Below, in pieces: positions 1-8,718 of a DNA stretch of 64,000 nt; the first letter of the stretch is position 1; every line of letters begins with the position of its first letter. Source of the DNA: Pseudomonas furukawaii (GTDB taxonomy: Bacteria; Pseudomonadota; Gammaproteobacteria; Pseudomonadales; Pseudomonadaceae); contig NZ_AP014862.1 of assembly GCF_002355475.1 (NCBI RefSeq), positions 4,340,001 to 4,404,000 of the forward strand, given 5' to 3'. Under the pieces are notes generated by a model that was not told where the DNA came from, did no database searches, and was given only the letters and a program-made list of their open reading frames with translations. A program made the translations under genes and the position numbers.

Positions 1-583
1 CCATGCTGTGGTGGGTGGTGAAGACCACCAGCCCGCCGTTGTCACAGTGCCGCGCCAGATGGGCTTCCAGTTGCGCGACGCCCTGCTTGTCGAGGGCGGT
101 GAAGGGCTCGTCGAGAATCCACAGGGGCGGCGCATCCAGGTAAAGACGGGCCAGGGCGACACGCCGTTGCTGCCCGGCCGACAACGTATGGCAGGGCACA
201 TCCTCGAAGCCGCGCAGACCGACCGCTTCCAGTGCCTGCCAGATGGCCTCGCGGCTGGCGGGCTGGTGCAGCGCGCAGAGCCAGCGCAGGTTCTCCTCGG
301 GCGTCAACAGGCCCTTGATGCCGGCGGCATGGCCGATCCAGAGCAGGTTGCGCGCCAGTTCGCTGCGCTGGCAAGTCAGCGGCGCGCCATTCAGCCGGAC
401 CTCGCCGGAGGTGGGTTGCATCAGGCCGCAGAGCAGGCGCAGCAGGCTGGTCTTGCCGCTGCCATTGGGGCCGGCCACCTGGAGCATTTCGCCCCGGGAC
501 AGCTGCAGGTCCAGCCGCTCGAAGAGCAGACGCCAGTCCCGCTCGCAGGCGAGGGCCACGGTCTCGAGGTAGGGACTGGTCAC
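1..583 (-). CDS. ccmA: Heme exporter ATP-binding protein CcmA (C-terminus cut by window edge)
   Basis: This is the ATPase of the CcmABCDE system, which matures c-type cytochromes by releasing heme-loaded CcmE in the periplasm. The frame opens at a GTG codon at 583 and runs off the left edge. Visible motifs are Walker A GPNGSGKT at residues 38-45, the ABC signature LSAGQQ near 132, Walker [13 protein letters not shown] near 152-163, and the switch-histidine motif TTHHS at the cut end. About 194 of an expected 200-215 residues are present. It is divergent from the FliK-like gene at 736, and ccmB is expected to follow outside the window. The GTG start is inferred, because the nearby ATG is immediately followed by a stop. 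Confidence 0.9.
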   Translation of the reverse strand, partial: MTSPYLETVALACERDWRLLFERLDLQLSRGEMLQVAGPNGSGKTSLLRLLCGLMQPTSGEVRLNGAPLTCQRSELARNLLWIGHAAGIKGLLTPEENLRWLCALHQPASREAIWQALEAVGLRGFEDVPCHTLSAGQQRRVALARLYLDAPPLWILDEPFTALDKQGVAQLEAHLARHCDNGGLVVFTTHHSM

Positions 584-735
584 GGCATGGATACCCGGGA
601 TTGCATTCAAGTCAGGAAGGTGCCGGCCGCTATACTGGAGAACTCCAAGGCTCGCGGCCGGCCCGGACGGGGCGGCATTATACATGCCATCCCCCACCCC
701 CGAAGCGGGCTTTTTCGACAGGTTGTAACCCCTTG
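584..735. other. Divergent intergenic region ccmA / fliK-like
   Basis: These 152 bases must hold the promoters for ccmA (leftward) and the FliK-like gene (rightward). A TATACT hexamer at 631-636 could be a minus-10 for the plus strand, but there is no convincing minus-35 at proper spacing. A short CCCG-AAG-CGGG stem followed by CTTTTT near 702-717 looks terminator-like on the plus strand; it has only four pairs, so I give it little weight. No sigma54 or FliA element is visible. Confidence 0.4.
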
Positions 736-2277
736 ATGACCGAGATCAGCGGCGCCCGCGCCCTTCCCGCCAACCCCGTCATCGCCCGCCCCGTGCAGAA
801 CGCCACGGACCTGGCGCTGAAACTGTTGCAGCCCCTCGGGGGGCTGATGAGCGCCGGGGAAAGCGCCGATGCGGAAGTCATCGCCCTAAAGGAAGCCGCG
901 CAGAGCTTCCAGGTGCTGCTGAAGCTGACCCTGGCCAATGGCACCCAGACCACCCTGGAGGCCAGCAGCCCCCGCCCCCTCGCCCAGGGCAGCCTCCTCA
1001 GCATCACCGCCCTGTCAGACACCCGCCTGGCGATGGCCCTGAAGGGGGGCGAGCGCGCCCTCGGCAGCCTCGACCTGGAGCTGCTGCCGGTGGGCAGCCT
1101 GGTGCAGGGCAAGGTGGTGTCCAGCGAGCTGGTCAGCCAGGGCAAGGCCCAGGCGGCGCTGTACAGGGTGATGGTCAACCTGATCAACACGCCACTGGCG
1201 GGCAACCAGCTGACCATCGACAGCCCCCGGCCCCTGACCATCGGCAGCCTGCTGACCGCCCAGGTGCAGGGCAGCCAGGCGCTGCAGTTCCTGCCCCTGG
1301 CCACCCAGCTGGACCAGTTGGAGCTGACCCAGCAACTAGCCAGCCAGCAAAGCCGCCAGGGCTCGCTGGAGGCCCTGGTCTCGGCATTCCGGGGCGTCGA
1401 CCGGGAGCATCTGCCGGAGAGTCTGAAACTCGCCATGGACAAGCTGCTGGGGGCCCTGCCGGATGTCCGCCAACTGGGCGACCCCAAGCTGCTCGCGGCG
1501 GCCCTGGAAAACAGCGGCGCGCTGATGGAGTCGCGGCTGCTCTCGGGTCAGGCCGGCGCCCTGCCCCAGGACCTGAAGGCCAACCTGCTCCGCCTCATCG
1601 CCCAGTTGCTGCCCACCCTGCCGGGCGGCCCGGCCAGCCTGCCGAGCGCCGGCACCAGCAACGCCATGGCCCAGGCCGTACCCGCGTTCATCCGCAACGC
1701 CCTCGGCGCCCTGGGCCAGGCCAACCTGCGCCAGCAGGCGCTCAGCTTCCCCCTTCCCTCCCGGCTGGCGCAGGCCGCCGAGGAGGAAGGCGATCTGGAA
1801 ACCCTGCTGAAACTCGCCGCCGCCGCGGTTTCCCGCCTCCAGACCCACCAACTGTCGAGCCTCGCCCAGACCCAGGTGACCCCGGACGGCAACCTGCTGA
1901 CCACCTGGCAGTTGGAGGTGCCCATGCGCAACCAGCAGGACATCGTGCCGCTGCAGATCAAGCTGCAGCAGGAGCAGGACGGGCGTGAGGAGAAAAGCGA
2001 ACGCAAGGAGAGCCTCTGGCGGATCGAGCTGGCCTTCGACCTGGAGCCCCTGGGGCCCTTGCAGGTCCAGGCGCAACTGCTGCAGGGCAGCCTGTCCAGC
2101 CAGCTCTGGGCCGAACGGTCGGATACCGCGCACCTGATCGATCGCGAGCTGCCCAACCTGCGGGAGCGCCTGCTGGCCGCCGGCCTCACTGTCGGAGAGC
2201 TGGCCTGCAGCCAGGGCCGTCCGCCGCAAGGCCCCAGGACCACGCTGGAGCAACGCTGGGTGGACGAAACCGCATGA
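736..2277 (+). CDS. FliK-type flagellar hook-length control domain protein
   Basis: The 513-residue product is Leu-, Gln- and Ala-rich and low in complexity for most of its length. It ends in a Flg_hook-like C-terminal domain (from about residue 386, [11 protein letters not shown], to about 495). That domain is shared with FliK, whose C-terminus interacts with FlhB to switch export specificity. The true fliK of the operon is at 24997-26280, so this is a second FliK-type protein, equivalent in position to the gene next to ccmA in P. aeruginosa. The ATG at 736 is chosen because the upstream extension is unlike the family. Its stop overlaps the start of the free FlhB C-terminal domain gene by four bases (ATGA), so the two are probably translationally coupled. 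Role unproven. Confidence 0.75.
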   Translation: MTEISGARALPANPVIARPVQNATDLALKLLQPLGGLMSAGESADAEVIALKEAAQSFQVLLKLTLANGTQTTLEASSPRPLAQGSLLSITALSDTRLAMALKGGERALGSLDLELLPVGSLVQGKVVSSELVSQGKAQAALYRVMVNLINTPLAGNQLTIDSPRPLTIGSLLTAQVQGSQALQFLPLATQLDQLELTQQLASQQSRQGSLEALVSAFRGVDREHLPESLKLAMDKLLGALPDVRQLGDPKLLAAALENSGALMESRLLSGQAGALPQDLKANLLRLIAQLLPTLPGGPASLPSAGTSNAMAQAVPAFIRNALGALGQANLRQQALSFPLPSRLAQAAEEEGDLETLLKLAAAAVSRLQTHQLSSLAQTQVTPDGNLLTTWQLEVPMRNQQDIVPLQIKLQQEQDGREEKSERKESLWRIELAFDLEPLGPLQVQAQLLQGSLSSQLWAERSDTAHLIDRELPNLRERLLAAGLTVGELACSQGRPPQGPRTTLEQRWVDETA

Positions 2278-2609
2278 GCAGGAAACCCCGCCAGGCCATC
2301 GCCCTGTCCTACGACGGCGTCGCCGCCCCCAGCCTCACCGCCAAGGGGGACGACGAGCTGGCCGAAGCCATCCTCGCCATCGCCCGCGACTACGAGGTGC
2401 CCATCTACGAGAACGCCGAACTGGTGCGACTGCTGGCACGCCTGGAACTGGGGGATGCGATTCCCGAGCCGCTCTACCGCACCATCGCCGAGATCATCGC
2501 CTTCGCCTGGTACCTGAAGGGCAAGTGCCCGACGGGGTTCGCGCCCGATGATGGCGAAGCGCGAGCGACGATACCGTCCCTGCCACTCATCGGTGGTCCG
2601 GCTGATTGA
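2274..2609 (+). CDS. Free-standing FlhB C-terminal domain protein (EscU/YscU/HrcU family)
   Basis: This 111-residue soluble protein resembles the cytoplasmic C-terminal domain of FlhB, with the typical order of a variable N-terminus, a VPIYENAELVRLLA segment and a closing IAEIIAFAWYLKG helix. It has no membrane segments and lacks the NPTH autocleavage site seen in the genuine FlhB at 19364-20500. It corresponds to the FhlB/FlhX class of standalone FlhB domains, some of which can substitute for the cleaved FlhB C-terminus in other bacteria. It overlaps the preceding FliK-type gene by four bases, pairing a FliK-like with an FlhB-like partner outside the export operons. Its last 23 bases overlap the convergent rhodanese gene. 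Confidence 0.82.
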   Translation: MSRKPRQAIALSYDGVAAPSLTAKGDDELAEAILAIARDYEVPIYENAELVRLLARLELGDAIPEPLYRTIAEIIAFAWYLKGKCPTGFAPDDGEARATIPSLPLIGGPAD

Positions 2610-3027
2610 ACACGACGCGCTCGCCCTCCAGCCCCTTGCCCTGGGGAAAATCCAGCAGTTGCCAGGCGAAGAAGCCCTCACGGAAGTAGAAGACCTGGCG
2701 ATACCCCCAGCTCACCGCACGCCGCACGGCCTCCGCGCTCTGCGGACAGACATCGCTGTCGCAGTAGATCACCAGGGGCGCCTGCCTTGGCCAGTGGGGC
2801 TGGGCGAGGTCGTCGAATCGCCCGAGGAGATCGAGGTGGAGAGCGCCGTGGATATGACCCCAGGTCCACTCGCGGGTGGGGCGCACATCGACGAAAACCA
2901 CACCCCGCTCATACAGATAACGCGCTTGCAGGACATTCACCGTCATGGCGCCGGCCACCTGCATGGGGGCCTCCTGGGCATTCGCCAGGGACGCCAGGCA
3001 GAGCAGCAGTATCGGAAGTAGACGCAT
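2587..3027 (-). CDS. Secreted rhodanese-like protein
   Basis: The 146-residue product starts with a Sec signal peptide (MRLLPILLLCLASLANA, likely cleaved after residue 17), followed by one rhodanese domain. The domain shows FVDVRPTREWTWGHIHGA near 45-62 and an active-site loop YCDSDVCPQS with Cys89 as candidate catalytic residue and a second Cys94. Single-domain periplasmic rhodaneses are usually sulfurtransferases or thiol-handling proteins; the substrate here is unknown. The gene is convergent with and overlaps the 3' end of the FlhB-like gene by 23 bases, leaving no room for a terminator between them. It lies at the end of the chemotaxis operon but 128 bases downstream of the DUF2802 gene, so co-transcription is uncertain. 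Confidence 0.85.
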   Translation of the reverse strand: MRLLPILLLCLASLANAQEAPMQVAGAMTVNVLQARYLYERGVVFVDVRPTREWTWGHIHGALHLDLLGRFDDLAQPHWPRQAPLVIYCDSDVCPQSAEAVRRAVSWGYRQVFYFREGFFAWQLLDFPQGKGLEGERVVFNQPDHR

Positions 3028-3155
3028 GGCCGGACCTCCCCCGGAGAGAAGCCCCGGAATTTCAGCTTAGGTCAGGCGCAACGAGGGGATTTGGAACGAA
3101 TGGAGCGGAGCCCCCATGGGTTAAGAACCCCTGGTGCTATGGGCGATCGCGGCGA

Positions 3156-3566
3156 CTATCCGCGATCCTTGCCGGCCTGGTGCAGGCGGCTGACCAGTTC
3201 GGCCTCGGCCTGGGTCAGGCCGCAGGACTGGGTCAGGTCGTCGACGCTGGCGCCCAGCCCCACCAGGCGCGAGGCCTGACTGAAGGAAAGGCTGTGGGGA
3301 TCCCGCTGCTCCAGCTGGGTCAGCCGGTCAGGCAACGGCGCCACCAGCCGGCGAAGTTCGTGGAGATCCTCGCCCATGCGCACGCTGCCTTCGAGATAGG
3401 TCTCCAGCCGACGGCCCAGCTCCTTGATTCTCTGGTCGCGCAGCGCGTCGCGGCTGGCCTGCGCCTCGACCTCCCGGCGCAGGCGCTGGGAGAGTTGGTG
3501 GCAGGCGTACCCCAGTACCGAGCACGCCACGGCGAGCGCTACGGCGAGCGACGCGATCCAGATCAA
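3156..3566 (-). CDS. DUF2802 membrane-anchored coiled-coil protein
   Basis: The 136-residue protein has one N-terminal membrane anchor (about residues 2-22), a charged heptad-like segment (about 28-95) and a C-terminal region ending in a predicted helix-turn segment (SCGLTQAEAELVSRLHQ) typical of the DUF2802 family. The family occurs at the end of Pseudomonas and Shewanella chemotaxis operons just after cheW. Here it begins one base after the cheW stop on the same strand, so it is almost certainly in that operon. A polar or array-associated role is an attractive inference, but no function is established. Confidence 0.82.
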   Translation of the reverse strand: MIWIASLAVALAVACSVLGYACHQLSQRLRREVEAQASRDALRDQRIKELGRRLETYLEGSVRMGEDLHELRRLVAPLPDRLTQLEQRDPHSLSFSQASRLVGLGASVDDLTQSCGLTQAEAELVSRLHQAGKDRG

Positions 3567-3567
3567 C

Positions 3568-4047
3568 TCAGATGCTCTCCAGCTCGGACCACTCTTCCTC
3601 GCTCATCATCTTGTCCAGCTCGACGAGGATCAGCAGCTCGCCATTCTTGTTGCAGACGCCCTGGATGAACTTGGCCGACTCTTCGTTGCCCACGTTGGGC
3701 GCGGTCTCGATCTCGGATTGGCGCAGGTAGACCACCTCGGCGACGCTGTCGACGAGGATGCCCACGACCTGCTTGTCCGCCTCGATGATGACGATGCGGG
3801 TGTTGTCGGTCACCGGGGCCGGCCCCAGGCCGAAGCGCTGGCGCGTGTCGATCACGGTCACCACATTGCCGCGCAGGTTGATGATGCCCAGCACATAGCT
3901 CGGCGCCCCCGGAACCGGCGCGATCTCGGTGTAACGCAGGACTTCCTGCACCTGCATCACGTTGATGCCATAGGTCTCGTTGTCCAGGCGGAAGGTCACC
4001 CACTGCAGGATGGGATCTTCGGCACCTTGAGCGGACGATTTCTTCAT
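3568..4047 (-). CDS. cheW: Chemotaxis coupling protein CheW
   Basis: CheW couples methyl-accepting chemotaxis proteins to the kinase CheA in polar arrays. The 159-residue product is a single CheW domain (SH3-like subdomains) with conserved blocks VTFRLDNETYGI, VLRYTEIAPVPGAPSYVLG, INLRGNVVTVIDTR and VGILVDSVAEVV. I start it at the ATG at 4047, which gives the usual length; a GTG at 4071 would add eight residues and has no better ribosome site. It follows parP by 91 bases and precedes the DUF2802 gene by one base. Confidence 0.95.
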   Translation of the reverse strand: MKKSSAQGAEDPILQWVTFRLDNETYGINVMQVQEVLRYTEIAPVPGAPSYVLGIINLRGNVVTVIDTRQRFGLGPAPVTDNTRIVIIEADKQVVGILVDSVAEVVYLRQSEIETAPNVGNEESAKFIQGVCNKNGELLILVELDKMMSEEEWSELESI

Positions 4048-4138
4048 GTTCCCTAGCCTCTCTTGAGCCACCCGGGGCGGCAGTCACGGGTTCTACCCGC
4101 TGTTATCTTCGAGGGCCCCGCGACGCGGGACCTTCCCC

Positions 4139-4996
4139 TCAATTCAGCGCCATGCGCTTGACGGCACCGCTGGCGATCAGCTCGGCCAGGGCCGCGACAT
4201 CCAGCAGCGCGCACATATGCTCGATCACGGTACCGGCCAACCAGGGTCTTTGGCTACGCTGGCTGCGCCATTTGACCTCGTTCGGGTCCAGGCGAATGGA
4301 GCGGCTGACCTGGTGCACCGCCAGCCCCCACTCGTAGCCCTGGACGGAGATCACGTACTGCAGGCCCTCGCGGAAGTCGTCGCGGTAACGTTCCGGCATC
4401 ACCCAGCGGGCGGTATCCAGCACCTTCAGGTTCCCCGCCTGGCAGGGCAGGATGCCGAGGAACCACTCGGGCTGGCCGAACAAGGGCGTCAGCTCCTGGC
4501 CCGCCAGGGGATAGATGGAGCCCAGGGATACCAGGGGAACGGCCAGGGTCAGGCCGGCCACATCGAACAGCAGGCACTCGAAGGGCTCCTCGCCCCACGC
4601 GGGGCGGCCGCCGGCCACCCACGCGGGAATATCGGACTGCGGCGCGCCGGAGGTACCGAGTTCCACCAGGGGTTCGACTCGCGCCAGCGGAAGCGCCGCC
4701 TCCTGCACCGGCAGGACCGGGGCGACCACCGGATCGGGGCACTCCGGCTCCAGTACCAGCAGCGGTTCGACCTCGGGCATGGGTTCGGGCAAGCGGGGCT
4801 CCGACGCCGCCAGGGGCAGCGCGGCCAGTTCGCGGGTCAGGCGCGCATCCCGGACCTGTTCCTCCAGGACCGCAGCCTCGAACTCGTCGCTGCTGATGCT
4901 CTCGGCCAACTCGACCGACGCCTCGTGCAGCAACGCGTCCAGGTAGGACTGCAAGGCCAGTTGCGGACGTGTGGCGGTGGCGATGGGACGACTCAT
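4139..4996 (-). CDS. parP: CheW-domain polar array protein ParP
   Basis: The 285-residue product has a long acidic and Pro/Glu-rich N-terminal half (to about residue 140) and a divergent CheW-like C-terminal domain (about 143-275; FECLLFDVAGLTLAVPL, GQPEWFLGILP). Vibrio ParP has this layout: its C-terminal domain integrates into chemoreceptor arrays and holds CheA there, and it binds the ATPase ParC. The neighbouring parC gene and the parC-parP-cheW order fit this assignment. The start is the ATG at 4996. A weak FliA-like promoter element lies just upstream (5028-5055). Confidence 0.85.
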   Translation of the reverse strand: MSRPIATATRPQLALQSYLDALLHEASVELAESISSDEFEAAVLEEQVRDARLTRELAALPLAASEPRLPEPMPEVEPLLVLEPECPDPVVAPVLPVQEAALPLARVEPLVELGTSGAPQSDIPAWVAGGRPAWGEEPFECLLFDVAGLTLAVPLVSLGSIYPLAGQELTPLFGQPEWFLGILPCQAGNLKVLDTARWVMPERYRDDFREGLQYVISVQGYEWGLAVHQVSRSIRLDPNEVKWRSQRSQRPWLAGTVIEHMCALLDVAALAELIASGAVKRMALN

Positions 4997-5027
4997 GTTG
5001 GGAACCCACGGGATTGATCTGTAAGGC

Positions 5028-5055
5028 CTATCGGCAGTCGACGCCCTTCACTTGA
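5028..5055 (-). promoter_or_regulatory. Possible FliA (sigma28) promoter upstream of parP-cheW
   Basis: On the minus strand the element reads TCAA, 16 bases, then GCCGATAG. The minus-10 half is close to the consensus GCCGATAA, but the spacer is one base longer than the usual 15 and the minus-35 half is weak. The position, 30 bases upstream of parP, is suitable. Inference only. Confidence 0.35.
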
Positions 5056-5083
5056 GGCCCGGCGGTCGGCGATCGGGTGCATC

Positions 5084-5872
5084 TCAGGCCACCTGGGCGG
5101 ACAGCTGCTGGGTCAGCAGGTGCTTGAGCAGGGCCCGGTAGGCGATCACGCCCCGGCTGTTGGAATCGTACTGGGAGGGCGTCACGCCCGCCCGGCTGGC
5201 GTCGCGCAACCGCGTGTCCACCGGGATGTAGGCCTGCCAGAGATGTTCCGGGTAGTTGTTGCGCAACACCTTGAGGGTGTTGAGGGACGCCTGGGTCCGG
5301 CGGTCGAACAGGGTCGGCACTATGGTGTAGGGCAGCGCCTGCTTGCGCGAACGGTTGACCATGCTGAGGGTGCTGACCATGCGCTCCAGGCCCTTCACCG
5401 CGAGGAACTCCGTCTGCACCGGGATGACCAGTTGCTGGCTGGCGGCCAGGGCGTTGACCATGAGGACGCCCAGCAGCGGCGGGCTGTCGATGATGGCGTG
5501 GTCGAACTCCTGCCAGAGCTGCGCCAGGCTCTTGGCGATCACCAGGCCCAGGCCGTTCTGGCCGGGCGACTGACGTTCCAGGGTCGCCAGGGCGGTGCTG
5601 GACGGCAGCAGGGAAATGCGCTCATGGCTGGTCTGCAGCAGCAACTGCCGGGGCAGCCCGTCGGGCACGCTGCCCTGGTGCAGGAAGAGGTCGAAGCAAC
5701 TGTGCTCCAGGGTGTCGGGATCATGACCGAAATAACTGGTCATCGACCCGTGGGGATCGAGGTCCACCACCACGACGCGCTTGCCGGCATCGGCCAGCAG
5801 GCCGGCCAGGGCGATGGATGTAGTGGTCTTGCCGACCCCACCTTTTTGATTGGCTACTGCCCAGACTCTCAT
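5084..5872 (-). CDS. parC: ParA-family ATPase ParC, polar positioning of chemotaxis arrays
   Basis: The 262-residue protein is a ParA/MinD-family P-loop ATPase with the deviant Walker A KGGVGKTT at residues 10-17, a Walker A' VVVDLDPHGSMTSYF near 34-48 and a switch region AIIDSPPLLG. There is no HTH domain and no partner parB, so it is not a plasmid or chromosome partition system. Together with ParP it matches the Vibrio/Pseudomonas ParC, which forms polar foci that recruit chemotaxis clusters. It lies between motD and parP in the long fliA-cheW transcription unit. Confidence 0.88.
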   Translation of the reverse strand: MRVWAVANQKGGVGKTTTSIALAGLLADAGKRVVVVDLDPHGSMTSYFGHDPDTLEHSCFDLFLHQGSVPDGLPRQLLLQTSHERISLLPSSTALATLERQSPGQNGLGLVIAKSLAQLWQEFDHAIIDSPPLLGVLMVNALAASQQLVIPVQTEFLAVKGLERMVSTLSMVNRSRKQALPYTIVPTLFDRRTQASLNTLKVLRNNYPEHLWQAYIPVDTRLRDASRAGVTPSQYDSNSRGVIAYRALLKHLLTQQLSAQVA

Positions 5873-5912
5873 CGTTCTTCATCCTCCCGGCTGCGCGGTT
5901 GCACCGAGACTC

Positions 5913-6803
5913 TCACCGGCCCTGTGGGGCCGGCGACGGGGAATTGACGGCCCCCGTACCCGGGGCCTCTGCTGGCGCTACTGGTGCAGGTTGCGTGCCA
6001 GCCCTCTGCAACGCGGCATCCGGCCGCGCGTTGGCGCTCCCTACACCGCTGACGCTGCGACGTACATCCAGGTTGCGGGACACCACCAGGACCACCCGCC
6101 GATTGCGGGCCCGTCCTTCGGCAGTGGCGTTGTCCGCCACCGGCTGGAACTCACCATAGCCCACCGCGGCGAGGCGGTTCGGTGCGACCCCATCCATGGC
6201 CAGCATGCGCACGATGCTGGCGGCGCGCGCGGAGGAAAGCTCCCAGTTGGACGGGAACTGCGCGGTGGCGATGGGCAGGTTGTCGGTGAACCCCTCCACA
6301 TGCACGGGGTTGCCGTAGGGCGCCAGAATCCCGGCAATCTTCTCGATCAACTCGAAGGCCGCGTCGTTGGGAATGGCGTCGCCGCTGGGGAACAGCAGGC
6401 TGGAATTCATCTCGATCTCCACCCACAGCTCGTTGCCGCGCACGCTCACCTGGTCGGCATCGATCAGGTCGCCGAAGGCATCGCGCATGCTCTGGGCGAT
6501 GGTCACCAGGGGATCGGCGCCCGGATCATCGACCGAGGACTGGCTGTGATCGCCCTCGTCCGTCACGGCGTGCCCCGTGCTGCGCGGTTTCTCTTCACCC
6601 ACGGGGATCGGCTCGACCGAGCGGTCCGGCTGGTTGAACACCCCGACCAGGGACTCGGAAAGGATCTTGTACTTGCCTTCGTTGATGGAGGAAATCGAGT
6701 ACATGACCACGAAGAAGGCGAACAGCAGGGTGATGAAGTCCGCGTACGACACCAGCCAGCGCTCGTGATTCTCGTGTTCTTCCTGGTGCCGCCTGCGTGC
6801 CAT
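5913..6803 (-). CDS. motD: Flagellar stator protein MotD (MotB family)
   Basis: The 296-residue protein is the peptidoglycan-binding stator subunit that pairs with MotC; Pseudomonas has a second stator, MotAB, elsewhere. Residues 1-20 are basic and hydrophilic, followed by a membrane segment with the ion-binding aspartate at Asp22 (SYADFITLLFAFFVVMYS). The C-terminal half carries an OmpA-like domain (VEGFTDNLPIATAQFPSNWE, LSSARAASIVRML) for peptidoglycan anchoring. The last 40 residues are Pro/Ala-rich. It follows motC by ten bases. Confidence 0.93.
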   Translation of the reverse strand: MARRRHQEEHENHERWLVSYADFITLLFAFFVVMYSISSINEGKYKILSESLVGVFNQPDRSVEPIPVGEEKPRSTGHAVTDEGDHSQSSVDDPGADPLVTIAQSMRDAFGDLIDADQVSVRGNELWVEIEMNSSLLFPSGDAIPNDAAFELIEKIAGILAPYGNPVHVEGFTDNLPIATAQFPSNWELSSARAASIVRMLAMDGVAPNRLAAVGYGEFQPVADNATAEGRARNRRVVLVVSRNLDVRRSVSGVGSANARPDAALQRAGTQPAPVAPAEAPGTGAVNSPSPAPQGR

Positions 6804-6813
6804 GGCCGTACCC

Positions 6814-7554
6814 TCAGTCCATGAAGCCTTGCAGCTTGAGTTCGATGGAACGCGGATTCTCGCCCTCGGCGATGGAGAGGATGCCCTCCAGCAGCATCTC
6901 GCGGTAACGGGACTGGCGGATGGCGATGGCCTTGAGCTTGTTGCCCACCGGGAGCAACAGCAGGTTGGCGAAGCCGACGCCGTAGATGGTGGCGACGAAG
7001 GCGACGGCGATGCCGCCGCCCAACTGGCTGGGATCGGCCAGGTTGCCCATCACATGGATCAGGCCCATCACCGCGCCGATGATGCCGATGGTGGGGGCGT
7101 AGCCGCCCATGCTCTCGAACACCTTGGCAGCCTGGAGGTCGCGGCCCTCCTGGGTGAAGAGGTCCACCTCGAGGATGCTGCGGATGGACTCCGGCTCGAC
7201 GCCATCCACCAGCAGTTGCAAGCCCTTGCGGGCGAAGGGATCGGCTTCGCTGTCGGCGATGGGCTCCAGGCCCAGCAGGCCTTCCTTGCGCGCCGTCTGG
7301 CTCCAGTTCACCACCCGGTTGATGCCGCCGGCCAGGTCGATGAAGGGCGGGAACAGTATCCAGCGGACGATGGCCAGGGCGCGCTTGAAAATGCTGATGG
7401 GCGTTTGCAGGAAGGCGGCACCCAGGGTACCGCCCAGGACGATGAGTGCCGCAGGGCCGTTCAGCAGGGCCCCGACGTGACCGCCTTCGAGGTAATTGCC
7501 GCCGACGATGGCGACGAATGCCAGGATGACCCCGATAAGGCTGAGTACATCCAT
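6814..7554 (-). CDS. motC: Flagellar stator protein MotC (MotA family)
   Basis: The 246-residue inner-membrane protein has the MotA/ExbB layout of four membrane helices, two near the N-terminus (VLSLIGVILAFVAIVGGNYLEG and a short following helix), a cytoplasmic loop, and two near 145-205 (GGYAPTIGIIGAVMGLIHVMG; GIAVAFVATIYGVGFANLLLLPV). The length is typical of MotC, shorter than MotA. With MotD it forms the proton-driven stator that supports swimming and swarming torque. Gene order cheB-motC-motD is the Pseudomonas norm. Confidence 0.93.
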   Translation of the reverse strand: MDVLSLIGVILAFVAIVGGNYLEGGHVGALLNGPAALIVLGGTLGAAFLQTPISIFKRALAIVRWILFPPFIDLAGGINRVVNWSQTARKEGLLGLEPIADSEADPFARKGLQLLVDGVEPESIRSILEVDLFTQEGRDLQAAKVFESMGGYAPTIGIIGAVMGLIHVMGNLADPSQLGGGIAVAFVATIYGVGFANLLLLPVGNKLKAIAIRQSRYREMLLEGILSIAEGENPRSIELKLQGFMD

Positions 7555-7570
7555 TACCTGGCGCTCTCCA

Positions 7571-8674
7571 TTACATGCAGGCCTCGACCAGGTGGCGACC
7601 GATGTCGTCCAGGCTGTAGACGGCGTCGGCCAGGTTGGCCTTCACCACGGCCATGGGCATGCCATAGATGACGCAGCTCGCCTCGTCCTGCGCCCAGACC
7701 TGGCTGCCGCCCTGCTTCAGCAGGCGCGCGCCCTCGCGGCCATCGGCCCCCATGCCGGTGAGCACCACCGCGAGGACCTTGTCGCTGTAGGCCTTGGCGG
7801 CCGAACCAAAGGTGATGTCGACGCAGGGCTTGTAGTTCAGGCGCTCATCGCCGGGCAGGATGCGCACGACCCCACGGGTATCCACCATCATCTGCTTGCC
7901 CCCCGGCGCCAGCAGCGCCAGGCCGGGACGCAGCACGTCACCGTCCTCGGCTTCCTTGACGGAAATCCGGCAGAGCTTGTCCAGACGCTCGGCGAAGGCC
8001 TTGGTGAAAGCCGCCGGCATGTGCTGGATCAATACCAGTGGCGCGGGAAAGTTCGCCGGAAGCTGGGTCAGCACCCGCTGCAGGGCTACCGGGCCGCCGG
8101 TGGAAGTACCGATGGCCACCAGCCGGTAGCCCTTGCGCTTGGGAGCCGGCGAGCTGGCGACGGGGGCTGCGGGGTTCGCTGCCGCCGGCGCTGGGCTGGA
8201 GCGTGCCGACAGTCCGGGGCTGGGGGCGGTCGCCGGCGTGGGCAATGACGAGGTGCCGAAGCTGCTGTAACGGCGGTTGCTGCGGGCGATGCTGTGGACC
8301 TTCTCGCAGAGCAACTGCTTGACCTTCTCGGGAGTACGGGAAATGTCCTCGAAGTTCTTCGGCAGGAAATCCACCGCGCCGGCGTCCAGGGCGTCGAGGG
8401 TGACGCGGGCGCCTTCGTGGGTGAGGGACGAGAACATCAGGACCGGCGTCGGGCAGCGCTGCATGATGTGCCGCACCGCGGTGATGCCGTCCATCATCGG
8501 CATCTCGTAATCCATGGTGATGACGTCCGGCTTGAGCGCCAGCGCTTGGTCGATGGCCTCGCGGCCATTGGTGGCGGTGCCCACCACTTGGATATTGGGG
8601 TCGGAAGCGAGGATTTCCGAGACACGGCGACGGAAGAAACCGGAGTCATCCACCACCAGAACCTTGACTGCCAT
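7571..8674 (-). CDS. cheB: Chemotaxis response regulator / receptor methylesterase-deamidase CheB
   Basis: CheB removes methyl groups from receptor glutamates for adaptation and is activated by phosphotransfer from CheA. The 367-residue protein has an N-terminal receiver domain (acidic pair Asp9/Asp10, phospho-acceptor Asp55 in ITMDYEMP), a Pro/Ala/Ser-rich linker around 140-180, and the CheB_methylest domain with the catalytic triad motifs IGTSTGGP (Ser near 190), IQHMP (His near 213) and GMGADG (Asp near 306). It sits between cheA and motC on the same strand. Confidence 0.95.
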   Translation of the reverse strand: MAVKVLVVDDSGFFRRRVSEILASDPNIQVVGTATNGREAIDQALALKPDVITMDYEMPMMDGITAVRHIMQRCPTPVLMFSSLTHEGARVTLDALDAGAVDFLPKNFEDISRTPEKVKQLLCEKVHSIARSNRRYSSFGTSSLPTPATAPSPGLSARSSPAPAAANPAAPVASSPAPKRKGYRLVAIGTSTGGPVALQRVLTQLPANFPAPLVLIQHMPAAFTKAFAERLDKLCRISVKEAEDGDVLRPGLALLAPGGKQMMVDTRGVVRILPGDERLNYKPCVDITFGSAAKAYSDKVLAVVLTGMGADGREGARLLKQGGSQVWAQDEASCVIYGMPMAVVKANLADAVYSLDDIGRHLVEACM

Positions 8675-8718
8675 AAGAATAAAGCTCCTAGCGGGCGGCC
8701 GTTGCCGGCCGCCCCAGA

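Noticed and set aside
601-735. Upstream extension of the FliK-type gene to 601
   Set aside because: The added 45 residues are unlike the family and cover the promoter region; the ATG at 736 fits better.
1336-2681. Long open frames antisense to the FliK-type gene
   Set aside because: They are shadows of a GC-rich coding strand, rich in Ser/Arg or Gln/Gly, with no recognisable domain.
5084-5872. parC as part of a plasmid or chromosome partition system
   Set aside because: No parB or centromere-like repeats are nearby; the gene sits in a chemotaxis operon with parP.
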